The notes beneath the pieces are model-generated. The model was given only the letters and a program-made list of their open reading frames with translations. It was not told where the DNA came from and made no database searches. A stretch of DNA of 45,799 nucleotides from Chitinophagales bacterium (lineage in GTDB: Bacteria; Bacteroidota; Bacteroidia; Chitinophagales; LD1). Where the stretch lies: NCBI GenBank assembly GCA_025057415.1, contig JANWXI010000012.1:1-45799 (forward strand). The letters are read 5' to 3'. Within the stretch, counting starts at the first letter, position 1. Every line of letters begins with the position of its first letter. This document shows positions 1 through 8,777 of the stretch, piece by piece. The position numbers and the translations under genes were made by a program.

Positions 1-146
1 TCCGCTCCGCGCGGCTCCGCTCCGCAGCGGGGTCGGGCTTGCTACGGGGTACGCTTTCGCTCCCGCCGCGCCCGCGCATTATTTGTTTTTCAACGGGGCG
101 GGCGCGGCCGCTTCACTGCGCTCGCGCCCTACGCATCCCTCACCCG
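1..146 (+). repeat. GC-rich modular intergenic repeat, copy A (left end cut by window)
   Basis: This is one of five related GC-rich intergenic elements in the window. It shares the blocks CAGCGGGGTCGGGCTTGCTAC and, at its right end, GCATCCCTCACCCG with the other copies. Its internal module differs: arms CCGCGCCCGC (66-75) and GCGGGCGCGG (98-107) form a perfect 10-bp inverted repeat around an AT-rich loop. The left hairpin is only partly inside the window. An open frame across it is a consequence of the high GC content and is not called as a gene. Confidence 0.8.
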
Positions 147-420
147 AAACGATATAGTGTCCATATCACTTCAACTCGTCCAACCTCTGTTGCGTCACCG
201 GTTATTATTTTTTCTTCTCCGCACCCGCGCCTGCGGCGCGGACGCGCCGCAACACCGTTTCATGTATTTTACCTGATTATATATAGCTCCTGTACTTGAA
301 CTGTTAATCGTTATAGTGTTTCACTCAACCATGAGATAAATGAAAAATATGTATCAATGTTGTATTACATAAAATGAGTTAATGCTGCACAGCAAATCAG
401 CGAGACGTAGTATATGATGT
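147..420. other. Intergenic region before the porin gene
   Basis: I see no gene, RNA or clear terminator here. The first part is still fairly GC-rich and may be a degraded flank of repeat copy A. From about 270 onward it is AT-rich and probably carries the promoter of the downstream gene, but I cannot point to a convincing TAnnTTTG element. Confidence 0.4.
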
Positions 421-2412
421 GTGAGTAATTTGGGCGCGAATTCCTATAACTTTTTTGTTTTGAGGCGGCAAAGCACAAGGGTTTTGACATTCAGGTATTT
501 TTATTGTTTTCTTTTAACACTGATTGCGCTGTGGGCTCAGGCGGTACCCATCATGCAAAAAGACAGTGCACGGGCTTTGCTGCGAAAGTGGAAAAGCGAA
601 CATCCCGAGTATCCGTACGACACATGGTGTATCCGCAGCGAGCCGGAACAGCGATATGCCATTGACACCGGCCTGGTGAACCTGGAAGAGTACAACGGTA
701 TTCAACGCCCGGGCATCGAATTTACTAATGCCGGCAATATGGGTACCGCAGCGCTGCCGTTAGTATTTTCACATCCGCTTACCTGCGGGTTTCGCTCGGG
801 CTTTCATCAATTTGATGTGTACAAGATACATCGCGACTCGGTGCGCTACTACTCGGTGATGCGCCCCTACACCGAGTTGCACCTGCTGCTGGGGTTGCAA
901 AACGAACAGATGTTAGACGGTCGCTTTGCCGCACAGCACAAACAATTTTTATCGTATGGTGTACGTCTGAAACGGTACTATTCGCGCGGTCGTTACCCCA
1001 ATCAGCGCGCCAACGATAACTGTTTCAATGTATATGCAATTTACCAATCGCCCAACAACCGGTGGCGTTTGCAAGGCGATGTGGTTTTTAATGCTTTCAA
1101 AGTCAGAGAAAACGGCGGTGTAACTGCAGATGTGTTCGATACCGCAATTATACAACCCGTTCTGGCTCCCGTAGCGTTCACTTTCGCAGAAAACGTATAT
1201 CGCGAAACATCCTTTTATCTGCAAACGTCCTATGCACTTGGCAGCAAATACAGCGTGTTGGTTAACGACAGCACACGCGTACCTGTCACTTTACCTGTGT
1301 GGACACTCTCACACCGCGTTGGATTGGAGCGCCAACTGGCTTTGTGGTTTGATACGATACCCGACAAGGTTTATTACGACAACCTTTTTACGCAGAACGA
1401 TACGTTGCGCCTCGACTTTCGATTGACGAATTTTTCTAATGCGTTGCGAGCCGATTTCAGATGGCGGAGCGCCACGGTTGATACCGTGATTACAGAAAAA
1501 AACCTGATAGCAGGGGCAGAGACGGGATTTGAATATTTTATCATACGTCATAATCGCTATCCGCATCAAACTCCCAACGTGTACGTAAGTATGGATGTGC
1601 GAAGCAATGCCGCTTCGCGCTCGCGGTTGATTTATAAGGCAATGGCAAAGGCATATCTTTATGGATGGAACCGTGGCGACCTGCTCTTGAGCGCAACGGC
1701 AGGTTATATCACAGAGAGGTGGGGCATTGTGAGTTTACACACAGCCCTAACACAATCCGAAATGCCTTACATATATGAGCGTTTCCGGTCTGCCTACGTA
1801 AGCTGGACATACACCTTACCCAAAAGCACAATTTTCTCGGCTGGAGCCAAATACCATCAAGCCGCATGGGGCATTTTTGCAGAGGCATTTTATTATCGGG
1901 TGCGGAACCTGCCCGTTTATCCCGGCAGGGCAGAGCCGCAGGTGGGTTTTACAAACGAAAATTTTGCCGTGTTTCGTATCGGTAACCGGCATGCCGTAAA
2001 GGGATTGCATTTTGATAATGATGTATGGTTTACGCAGCCGTTTGACGTTTCCTCATACGACATACTGCGGCTATACACCCGCTTGTTTACGCGACACAGT
2101 TTGTACTACGAAAACCGGTTATTCAAAAAAGCGCTTTGGCTCATGGCAGGTGTGGATGTGCGGTTTCGTTATCAACACAATCCGCCGTACTACGACCCGC
2201 TACTGGCTGCATTTTATCCCGTGAGCATTCATTCGCTCCCGATACCGCAATTAGATATTTTTTTGAATGTGAAAATCAAAACCGTGCGGGCTTTTGCCAA
2301 GATAGACAATGTTGTATCGGCCATCCTCGGCAAAGGATACTATGCCTTGTACCGCTATCCTGCGCAAAATCTTTCGTTCAGGGTGGGAATAAGCTGGAGA
2401 TTCTATGAATAA
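421..2412 (+). CDS. Putative outer-membrane porin (Porin_10-like)
   Basis: A 663-residue predicted outer-membrane beta-barrel protein. After a hydrophobic export signal (about residues 20-42, ending near LWAQA) come alternating aromatic/polar strands typical of a barrel. The segment around residues 98-195 (YNGIQRPGIEFTNAGNMG, then PYTELHLLLGLQNEQ) resembles the Bacteroidota putative porin family Porin_10. The C-terminus SFRVGISWRFYE is a typical final strand. The start is uncertain: the GTG at 421 lies two codons after an in-frame stop, and TTG codons at 460 or 484 would also keep the signal. The substrate is unknown. The YjjG-like gene follows after 12 bp, so the two are probably co-transcribed. 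Confidence 0.75.
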   Translation: MSNLGANSYNFFVLRRQSTRVLTFRYFYCFLLTLIALWAQAVPIMQKDSARALLRKWKSEHPEYPYDTWCIRSEPEQRYAIDTGLVNLEEYNGIQRPGIEFTNAGNMGTAALPLVFSHPLTCGFRSGFHQFDVYKIHRDSVRYYSVMRPYTELHLLLGLQNEQMLDGRFAAQHKQFLSYGVRLKRYYSRGRYPNQRANDNCFNVYAIYQSPNNRWRLQGDVVFNAFKVRENGGVTADVFDTAIIQPVLAPVAFTFAENVYRETSFYLQTSYALGSKYSVLVNDSTRVPVTLPVWTLSHRVGLERQLALWFDTIPDKVYYDNLFTQNDTLRLDFRLTNFSNALRADFRWRSATVDTVITEKNLIAGAETGFEYFIIRHNRYPHQTPNVYVSMDVRSNAASRSRLIYKAMAKAYLYGWNRGDLLLSATAGYITERWGIVSLHTALTQSEMPYIYERFRSAYVSWTYTLPKSTIFSAGAKYHQAAWGIFAEAFYYRVRNLPVYPGRAEPQVGFTNENFAVFRIGNRHAVKGLHFDNDVWFTQPFDVSSYDILRLYTRLFTRHSLYYENRLFKKALWLMAGVDVRFRYQHNPPYYDPLLAAFYPVSIHSLPIPQLDIFLNVKIKTVRAFAKIDNVVSAILGKGYYALYRYPAQNLSFRVGISWRFYE

Positions 2413-2424
2413 TAGCTTTTACAC

Positions 2425-3120
2425 ATGAAAAAATACCATCATATATTCTTTGACTTAGACAACACGCTGTGGGATTTTGATACCAATTCAGCCCGGGCGC
2501 TGCAGATGATTTTTGAAGGCGAACAGTTACACACCAAAGGCATACCGTCGCTGGATGATTTCCGCAGGCGATATAAAGCGATTAACGACCGGTACTGGGT
2601 ACAGTATCATCACGGCCTCATCCCGAAAGAAGAGGTGCGCATCGGGCGTTTTGAAGACACCCTGAAAGCGTTTGGTATTGACGACCGAAAAATGGCAGAG
2701 CGCATGGCTGAGCGGTACGTGTGCATCAGTCCGCAGATGACTGCGTTGTTTCCGGGCGCTGCGGAAACATTGCAGTATCTTTCATCCAAATATTCCGTTC
2801 ATTTGATTACCAATGGTTTTGCGGATGTGCAACGGGTGAAAATCAAAAACTGCGGGCTGGCGGGTTACTTTGGGGAGATTATCATCAGCGAGGAGGTGGG
2901 AACCCAAAAGCCCGACCCGGAGATTTTCAGGATTGCCTTGAACCGGGTTGCCGCCACACCCGAAATATGCCTGATGATAGGCGACAACATGCACACCGAC
3001 ATTGCAGGCGCTAAAGCGGCGGGCATGGACCAGGCGCTGTTTAATCCGCTCAAAAAATTTCACCGCGAAAAGGCCACTTACATTATTCATTGTTTGGAGG
3101 AATTGCGGGAGTTTTTGTGA
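2425..3120 (+). CDS. yjjG: YjjG-family noncanonical pyrimidine nucleotidase (HAD superfamily)
   Basis: A 231-residue cytoplasmic HAD phosphatase of the YjjG type. Members dephosphorylate nucleoside 5'-monophosphates, including damaged or noncanonical pyrimidines. All HAD motifs are visible: motif I FFDLDNTLWDF with nucleophile Asp10 and acid/base Asp12, motif II Thr129 in LITNGF, motif III Lys162 in QKPDPEIF, and motif IV IGDN...D with Asp187 and Asp192. Residues 15-110 form the helical cap. Length and motif spacing match the family. It starts 12 bp after the porin gene. The exact substrate cannot be read from sequence. Confidence 0.88.
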   Translation: MKKYHHIFFDLDNTLWDFDTNSARALQMIFEGEQLHTKGIPSLDDFRRRYKAINDRYWVQYHHGLIPKEEVRIGRFEDTLKAFGIDDRKMAERMAERYVCISPQMTALFPGAAETLQYLSSKYSVHLITNGFADVQRVKIKNCGLAGYFGEIIISEEVGTQKPDPEIFRIALNRVAATPEICLMIGDNMHTDIAGAKAAGMDQALFNPLKKFHREKATYIIHCLEELREFL

Positions 3121-3208
3121 TGGCGTATGTATCTTTTGCGCATTGCTCATTTGCCCGTAGCATAGCTACTCAAAGATTACACTACTTATAAATGAAAGAA
3201 ACTTTTTA

Positions 3209-3314
3209 GTGCGGTGCGTAACGCAGTGGAGCACGGGAGCGAAGCGCACCCGGTAGCCAGCCCGACCCCGCTGTGAAGCGCAGCCCTGCGGAGCGGAGCA
3301 GCGGGGGCACCCCC
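3209..3314 (-). repeat. GC-rich modular intergenic repeat, copy B
   Basis: Read on the minus strand it starts with GGGGGTGCCCCCGCTG, as do copies C, D and E, and runs to the CTCCACTGCGTTACGCACCG block. It lacks the terminal CCTCCGCATCCCTCACCCG module. The loop of the first hairpin is longer than in C-E, because extra CCGCTCCGC-like sequence separates the CCCCGCTG and CAGCGGGG arms. It lies between two genes on the same strand and could also act as a transcription terminator. Confidence 0.8.
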
Positions 3315-3416
3315 AAAAATTTTCATCCTCACATTTCGGAAAGATTGTTATATTAAATATATTTTTTATGCGATGGAGAATAATTTTTTCGCCAGCCAAA
3401 GATTGGCGGGGGTGTT

Positions 3417-3424
3417 TATATTTG
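3417..3424 (+). promoter_or_regulatory. Bacteroidota -7 promoter element TATATTTG
   Basis: TATATTTG matches the Bacteroidota housekeeping -7 consensus TAnnTTTG. Only four bases (CCCG) separate it from the ATG at 3429, so the transcript is predicted to start at or next to the start codon. I found no good TTG at the usual -33 distance. A small hairpin-capable sequence (GCCA...TGGC) lies just upstream. Confidence 0.55.
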
Positions 3425-3428
3425 CCCG

Positions 3429-6089
3429 ATGTTGCGCTATTTGTTTTTTGTTTCGGGGTTGTTTGCTTTCTGTGCTATGCGGTTGTGTGCACAGCCGGTG
3501 AGTATTACGGGGCATACCTCTTTTCACCAGAGTGTGGTGGGGAATGAATTTGGGGCGCTGGAGAGTACGAATATACCTGACCAGGGTGGTTTTGTTACGT
3601 ATTTTATCCAAAACCAGCAAAGCCAGCCCGATACCATAACGCAGGTGAAATTTTCGGCAGGCGGAAACTTCTATCAGCCACACTATTATTTCTATCCGGT
3701 TACGTTACAGCCGAACAGTTATACCGCGCTGCTGGCAAAGATGATTAGTTATCCGTTTCGCGAGGGAGATACGCTGACTGTGGAGTTGACCACTGCTAAG
3801 GGATACACCGCTACGCAGACACACATTTTGCGCACTCCTGCGCTACGATTAGCCAACATTATTCCATCGCAGGACAGGAAGACACTTTATGTTTATCTGC
3901 GCAATGATGGCGCCACAGTTGTATCACTGCTGGAGATTTTTCTGAACGGAAACAATTACGCAATACCATCGCCTGCCGTGAACATCCTGGGTGGAAATTC
4001 TCAAATCAACGCCGGCAGTGTGGCGATAGTGAAAATAGCGCTCAATTCCCCGATGCGCGACCTGGAAAATATTTTTCTGGCAGTGAGGTATAGCGCCGGA
4101 AATACGTTACGTTGGGTGAGTACGTTTCAGCGCCTGGTGGAGCCGCGTTTCGTTTTGGGTACCTGGCACACGTCATTATTTAATCACGACAAGGAATACG
4201 GACGCAAGCGCATACGCCAGTATGCCATCACGTCGGTATTCGGCCCCTATGATTTTAATCTGATGCAGAACGCTTATGATGAATATCATCTGGAGTGTGT
4301 GCACGAGCCGAATTTTGACAGCGCGGGTACTTTTGGCGTAAGCATAGGCAGCAACTATGTGAAACAGTACGAAGGCGCTCCGTGTATGCACATGTGGTTG
4401 GTGGAAGATGAACCCGACCTGAGCAATAAACCCATCAATCAGGAAATGGCGAAAAGCATGGCGTATTGGCTCAACGACAGCAACACAGCCAGCTACATCA
4501 ACCTGGCATCGCAAAAGAAGTATCAGCGTTATGCTTTTTTTACTGACATTGTGAGTATGGACCACTATACCGATGACGGGGCGCCCAACGTGATACCGCT
4601 CAGTTGGTACACGCGCGAGGGGAGTGTACGCGAAGCGATAGAGTACACCGATGTTTTGAAATGGAACTCGGAGCCGAAGCGCATGTTCAGTTGGTGCCAA
4701 CTGGCTGCCGGCTCGTGGGGTAACCTGCAAGCAGAGGATTTTATTATAAACTTTCAATTTTGGAGCCACGTAAGCTCGGGCGCCAAAGGCATACATTTTT
4801 TTGTGGCTACACCGGATACAAAAACATCGTACCCCTCGCAGTGGGAAGAAGGGTTACGCCTGACGCGCCAACTGAACACTGTAAAAAATCTTTTCCTGTA
4901 TGGTGAGAGCTGGAAGGGTGTGCAAGTGAAAAGCGGGCAGGTGGTGACCCGTGCCACAGTGGGCGAAGACGCTATGTTGATTACCGTGATGAACAATACG
5001 ATTGATTACACACCGGTGAACATCATTCTCCACGACTGGAGCCCCTCTATCGCTCCGGCAGCATTTGAAGTTGAATTTACCGTGCCCGACTGGATACCGA
5101 TTGAACAATTTTACGAAGCCACCGAGGAAGGAAAGAAACCGCTTACCGGTATAACACATGTAAGCGGGCGCACGTATCGCATTAACGCGTCGTTGTTTAC
5201 CAAATCGCGCGTGTATGTGATAGGGAAAAACGATACTACGGCACCCGGAGCAATTACCGGTTTGGTAGTACCTGATAAAACAAGCCCTAACTCTTTTACA
5301 CTCTCATGGCGCGAACCATACGACAACGTGGGCATAAGGGGCTATTACATATATGCCGATAATCAACTGGTTGACTCGGTGCCGTATCCGATATGGGACG
5401 CCACTGAGGCGCCTGATGCCTGTGAGGTTAACGAGTGGCAGGTACGGGCGTATGATGATGCCGGAAATCTCGGCCAGGGGGCTTCGGTCAGTATTAACTG
5501 GGCGGGTATTGGAAGCGGCACACCGGTGATATACCAACATCCGCAGCCCCTGACTGTACAGGCCGGTAGCCCGGCTGTGTTTGAAGTGCGCGACTCAAGC
5601 GCCGCGGGTGTAGCATACCGTTGGCAGGCCGATACGGGCAACGGTGTATGGTTTAATTTGATAAACGACCAAACCTATTCGGGCGTTCACTCTCCGAAAC
5701 TGACTGTGCAAGCCACACAGCATCAAAACGGGCACCGCTACCGCTGCCGCCTGAAAGTGGGTTGCGACACCACAACTGTTCTTTACTCAGAGAGCGCTTT
5801 GCTGGAGGTGACAGGCACATTGCAAACATACAATGAACTAAATGAATATGATATACGGGTGTTTCCGAACCCTGCCCGGGATTACATATACATACAATTA
5901 CCCGCATATAGACACGCTACACAAGCGCTTCTGTTTGATTTGCACCAACGGATGATCGCTCAAACCAACTTTTCACCGGACGGCAATGCAGTGTTATCGC
6001 TTCATGGCATACCATCCGGCATGTACATGCTATTCACAGAACTGGACTGCCGTTACATCGGGCGGCATAAAATCGTCATTAATAAATAA
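3429..6089 (+). CDS. T9SS-secreted multidomain protein (TIM-barrel-like core, FN3, Ig-like, sorting domain)
   Basis: An 886-residue secreted protein. It has a signal peptide ending near LCAQ (residue 22) and an N-terminal beta-rich part (about 23-235). The central region (about 240-600) is rich in acidic/aromatic motifs (VEDEPDLS, VSMDHYTDDG) resembling glycoside-hydrolase-like TIM barrels, but I cannot assign a family or catalytic pair. An FN3-like domain (about 603-695) and an Ig-like domain (about 705-800) follow. The end is a T9SS type A sorting domain, with VFPNPARDYIYIQ near residue 815 and terminal HKIVINK. The stop codon overlaps the start of the acylase gene by one base (TAATG), which argues for translational coupling. 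A glycan-related role is inference. Confidence 0.7.
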   Translation: MLRYLFFVSGLFAFCAMRLCAQPVSITGHTSFHQSVVGNEFGALESTNIPDQGGFVTYFIQNQQSQPDTITQVKFSAGGNFYQPHYYFYPVTLQPNSYTALLAKMISYPFREGDTLTVELTTAKGYTATQTHILRTPALRLANIIPSQDRKTLYVYLRNDGATVVSLLEIFLNGNNYAIPSPAVNILGGNSQINAGSVAIVKIALNSPMRDLENIFLAVRYSAGNTLRWVSTFQRLVEPRFVLGTWHTSLFNHDKEYGRKRIRQYAITSVFGPYDFNLMQNAYDEYHLECVHEPNFDSAGTFGVSIGSNYVKQYEGAPCMHMWLVEDEPDLSNKPINQEMAKSMAYWLNDSNTASYINLASQKKYQRYAFFTDIVSMDHYTDDGAPNVIPLSWYTREGSVREAIEYTDVLKWNSEPKRMFSWCQLAAGSWGNLQAEDFIINFQFWSHVSSGAKGIHFFVATPDTKTSYPSQWEEGLRLTRQLNTVKNLFLYGESWKGVQVKSGQVVTRATVGEDAMLITVMNNTIDYTPVNIILHDWSPSIAPAAFEVEFTVPDWIPIEQFYEATEEGKKPLTGITHVSGRTYRINASLFTKSRVYVIGKNDTTAPGAITGLVVPDKTSPNSFTLSWREPYDNVGIRGYYIYADNQLVDSVPYPIWDATEAPDACEVNEWQVRAYDDAGNLGQGASVSINWAGIGSGTPVIYQHPQPLTVQAGSPAVFEVRDSSAAGVAYRWQADTGNGVWFNLINDQTYSGVHSPKLTVQATQHQNGHRYRCRLKVGCDTTTVLYSESALLEVTGTLQTYNELNEYDIRVFPNPARDYIYIQLPAYRHATQALLFDLHQRMIAQTNFSPDGNAVLSLHGIPSGMYMLFTELDCRYIGRHKIVINK

Positions 6090-8152
6090 TGAAAACTAAT
6101 AATGTTATCGGCAGCGCGCTGCTGTGTCTGCTCGGTATTTATGCCTGCGCACAAATCAATCCTGCCCACATCACGATAGTACGCGACAGTTTCGGAGTGC
6201 CACACATATACGGAAAAACCGATGCCGAAGCCGCCTACGGACTTGCGTATGCGCATTGCGAAGATGATTTTCTGAACATTCAATACAATCTGTTAGCTGC
6301 CAAAGGTATGTTGGCTCGCGCTATCGGTAAAGAGGGGCTGTTGTTTGATTTTGCAATAAAATTTTTCGGCATAGATACATTGGTAGAAAACCGTTACGAA
6401 CTCGCCATATCGCCCGACTTCCGGAAAGTGCTGGAAGGATACATTCAGGGGGTGAACGACTATGCCGCCCGGCATCCCGAAGAAGTGGTGCTGCGCGAGG
6501 CGCTGCCTTTCAGCGCCCTTGAACTCATCAAGGGCTCTACTCTCACACTCACGCTTTTTGCCGGAGGAGGCATGGCGCTGCAAGCTATCAGAGAAAATGT
6601 TATTGAACTGGTGCATCAACCCAACGAAACAGGGTCTAACGCACTTGCCGTGGCCCCATCTAAAACCGATGACGGAAAAGCGTGGCTGCTCGTTAACTCG
6701 CATCAACCGATTGAGGGGCGATACGCCTGGTACGAGGCACATATCCGCAGCGATGAGGGTTGGGATGTAATTGGTGGGTTATTTCCGGGCGGAGCTACCA
6801 TCTTTCTGGGCACCAACCGCCACCTCGGCTGGGCGCACACCACCAACTATCACACATTTGGCGACATATACAAACTCAGGCGAAAAGGCAGGCGTTACCT
6901 GTATGACGGTGAGTGGAAAAATTTTACCGTTAAAAAGGTGAAGTTGCATGTAAAAATCGCTGGCATAATAGTGGGTATCACACGCAAGATTTTCTACAGC
7001 GTGCACGGTCCGGTTTTCAAAAACAAGCGCGCATGGTATGCGCTGCGTTTTCCGGGCGCTATGGACATACGCAGCATGGAGCAGTGGTACCGCATGAATA
7101 AAGCGCGGAGTTTTCAGGAATTTGAACAAGCCCTGCGCATGGAGGCGCTACCGCTCTTCAACATCGTGTATGCGGATGTGGAGGGGAACATTTTTTACCA
7201 GAGTGGTTGTCAGGTGCCGCTGCGCGATACTACCCTGAACTGGAACCAACCGGTTGACGGCACCTCACCGGCTTACCTGTGGAATAAATTAGTACCATAC
7301 CAACAAAAACCGGCGCTATACAATCCCGCGTGTGGCTATCTGTACAGTTGTAATCAAACCCAGTACTTCGTGAGCGGAAAAGGTTGCGAATGGAAAGGAT
7401 ACTGGCCGGGCATTCAACTTTTTAATTACAACCGCGGTGAGGTTTTCGGTGAACAACTTGCCGCTATATCCGGTAAAATTTCGTGGCAGGATGTGCTGCG
7501 AATAAAATTTGATAAGAGCTACGCCAAAAACGGTAGCTATGCGCGCAATTTCAGCGCTTTGTTTCGCCTTGACGAAAAGAAATACCCCGATATTGCCGAC
7601 GTAATCCGCAAATTAAAACAATGGAACCTGCGCGGTGATGTAAACAACCGCGAAGCGCCTGTGGCGATGATTTTGCACGAGCATCTTCGCAAGGCGTGGA
7701 AGGTGCCCTTTGCTTTTTTAATGATAAAACGCCAACCACTCACCGAAAGTGATTTAGTGCCGCACCTGCGCGCCACAAAGCGGTTCATGTTAGATAAATA
7801 CGGCACTACCGATGTGGCGCTCGGTGACATACAGCGCATGATACGCGGCAACAAGAGCTACCCGGCAAGTGGCTTGCGCGAAGTACCGCGTGCTGCCGAC
7901 CCGAAACTGTACGACAAAACACACGGTATTTGGCGTATTACCGGAGGTGACGGTTACATGCAATTAAACAAATACAGCGCCGCAGGCGTTGAAGTATTTT
8001 CTGTAAGCCCATACGGGGCATCTAACCGCCCCGAGAGCCCTCATTACAACGACCAGATGGAACTTTTTGCACAGGAAAAATTTAAACGCATGACCTTCGA
8101 TTGGAACGAAATTCTTAAAAAAGCAGAACGCGTTTACAATCCGGTACAATAA
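6089..8152 (+). CDS. Penicillin acylase family protein (Ntn hydrolase)
   Basis: A 687-residue exported member of the penicillin amidase/acylase family, which cleaves amide bonds in beta-lactams, acyl-homoserine lactones or related amides. A signal peptide (about 1-21) precedes a chain beginning VRDSFGVPHIYGKTDAEAAYG, typical of the family alpha subunit. The predicted self-processing site and N-terminal nucleophile is Ser183 in ETGSNALAV. Downstream, NSHQP (203-207) and GWAHTTNY (247-254) fit the beta-chain oxyanion and Asn region. It overlaps the upstream gene by one base. The substrate cannot be inferred; a periplasmic role in scavenging or quorum-signal degradation is possible. Confidence 0.85.
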   Translation: MKTNNVIGSALLCLLGIYACAQINPAHITIVRDSFGVPHIYGKTDAEAAYGLAYAHCEDDFLNIQYNLLAAKGMLARAIGKEGLLFDFAIKFFGIDTLVENRYELAISPDFRKVLEGYIQGVNDYAARHPEEVVLREALPFSALELIKGSTLTLTLFAGGGMALQAIRENVIELVHQPNETGSNALAVAPSKTDDGKAWLLVNSHQPIEGRYAWYEAHIRSDEGWDVIGGLFPGGATIFLGTNRHLGWAHTTNYHTFGDIYKLRRKGRRYLYDGEWKNFTVKKVKLHVKIAGIIVGITRKIFYSVHGPVFKNKRAWYALRFPGAMDIRSMEQWYRMNKARSFQEFEQALRMEALPLFNIVYADVEGNIFYQSGCQVPLRDTTLNWNQPVDGTSPAYLWNKLVPYQQKPALYNPACGYLYSCNQTQYFVSGKGCEWKGYWPGIQLFNYNRGEVFGEQLAAISGKISWQDVLRIKFDKSYAKNGSYARNFSALFRLDEKKYPDIADVIRKLKQWNLRGDVNNREAPVAMILHEHLRKAWKVPFAFLMIKRQPLTESDLVPHLRATKRFMLDKYGTTDVALGDIQRMIRGNKSYPASGLREVPRAADPKLYDKTHGIWRITGGDGYMQLNKYSAAGVEVFSVSPYGASNRPESPHYNDQMELFAQEKFKRMTFDWNEILKKAERVYNPVQ

Positions 8153-8180
8153 TTGGTATATTTATGCCTTGATTAAATGT

Positions 8181-8714
8181 ATGAAACGGTTGTTTTTAGT
8201 GGCAGTTCTTTTGCCGTTAGTTATTGCGAACACTTCCTTTCTATCTTCGCCAGGTGGTATTAAATGGATTACTTGGGAACAGATGCAGCAACTGCAAAAG
8301 GTGCAGCCCCGCAAAGTCATCATTGATGTTTACACCGACTGGTGCGGTTGGTGCAAGCGCATGGATGCCACCACATTTTCACATCCGGAGATTATCCGAT
8401 TTATTAATGAAAATTACTACGCTATAAAATTTGATGCCGAATCGCGCGAAAAAATCCGCTTCAAAGGCAAAGAGTACGGATTTGTCTCTTCGGGGTATCG
8501 GGGCTACCATCAACTGGCAGCCGAAATTTTGGGCGGGCAAATGAGCTACCCCACCACTGTGTATTTAGATGAAAAGCAGGATGTAATTTTCCCGGTGCCC
8601 GGTTATCTCAATGCTTCGCAAATGGAAAGTGTGCTGCACTACATACACAGTAATAGCTACAAAACCATGGGCTTCGAGCAATTTCGGATTGGGTTTCGGG
8701 GCAAAGTACAATAA
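8181..8714 (+). CDS. Periplasmic thioredoxin-family protein
   Basis: A 177-residue exported thioredoxin-fold protein. I prefer the ATG at 8181 over the TTG at 8169 because it puts the signal peptide (MKRLFLVAVLLPLVIANTS) at the N-terminus. The redox motif is DWCGWCK with Cys55 and Cys58, and the cis-Pro loop is in MSYPTTVYL. The sequence resembles the DUF255-like or DsbD-C-like thioredoxins common in Bacteroidota. It follows the acylase by 28 bp and may be in the same operon, perhaps maintaining thiols of exported proteins. It converges on the M1 peptidase gene. Confidence 0.82.
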   Translation: MKRLFLVAVLLPLVIANTSFLSSPGGIKWITWEQMQQLQKVQPRKVIIDVYTDWCGWCKRMDATTFSHPEIIRFINENYYAIKFDAESREKIRFKGKEYGFVSSGYRGYHQLAAEILGGQMSYPTTVYLDEKQDVIFPVPGYLNASQMESVLHYIHSNSYKTMGFEQFRIGFRGKVQ

Positions 8715-8777
8715 CGCTACCAACTCTCATATTCATCATCAGAAATTTGATGTAGTGCACGCTGAAATTTTTATGCA

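Noticed and set aside
39-299. Small frames across the GC-rich repeats (similar ones at 22137-22328 and 35685-35987)
   Set aside because: Their peptides resemble each other only because the DNA repeat is shared; copies are inverted, vary in length and lie in intergenic gaps with hairpins, so non-coding repeats explain them better.
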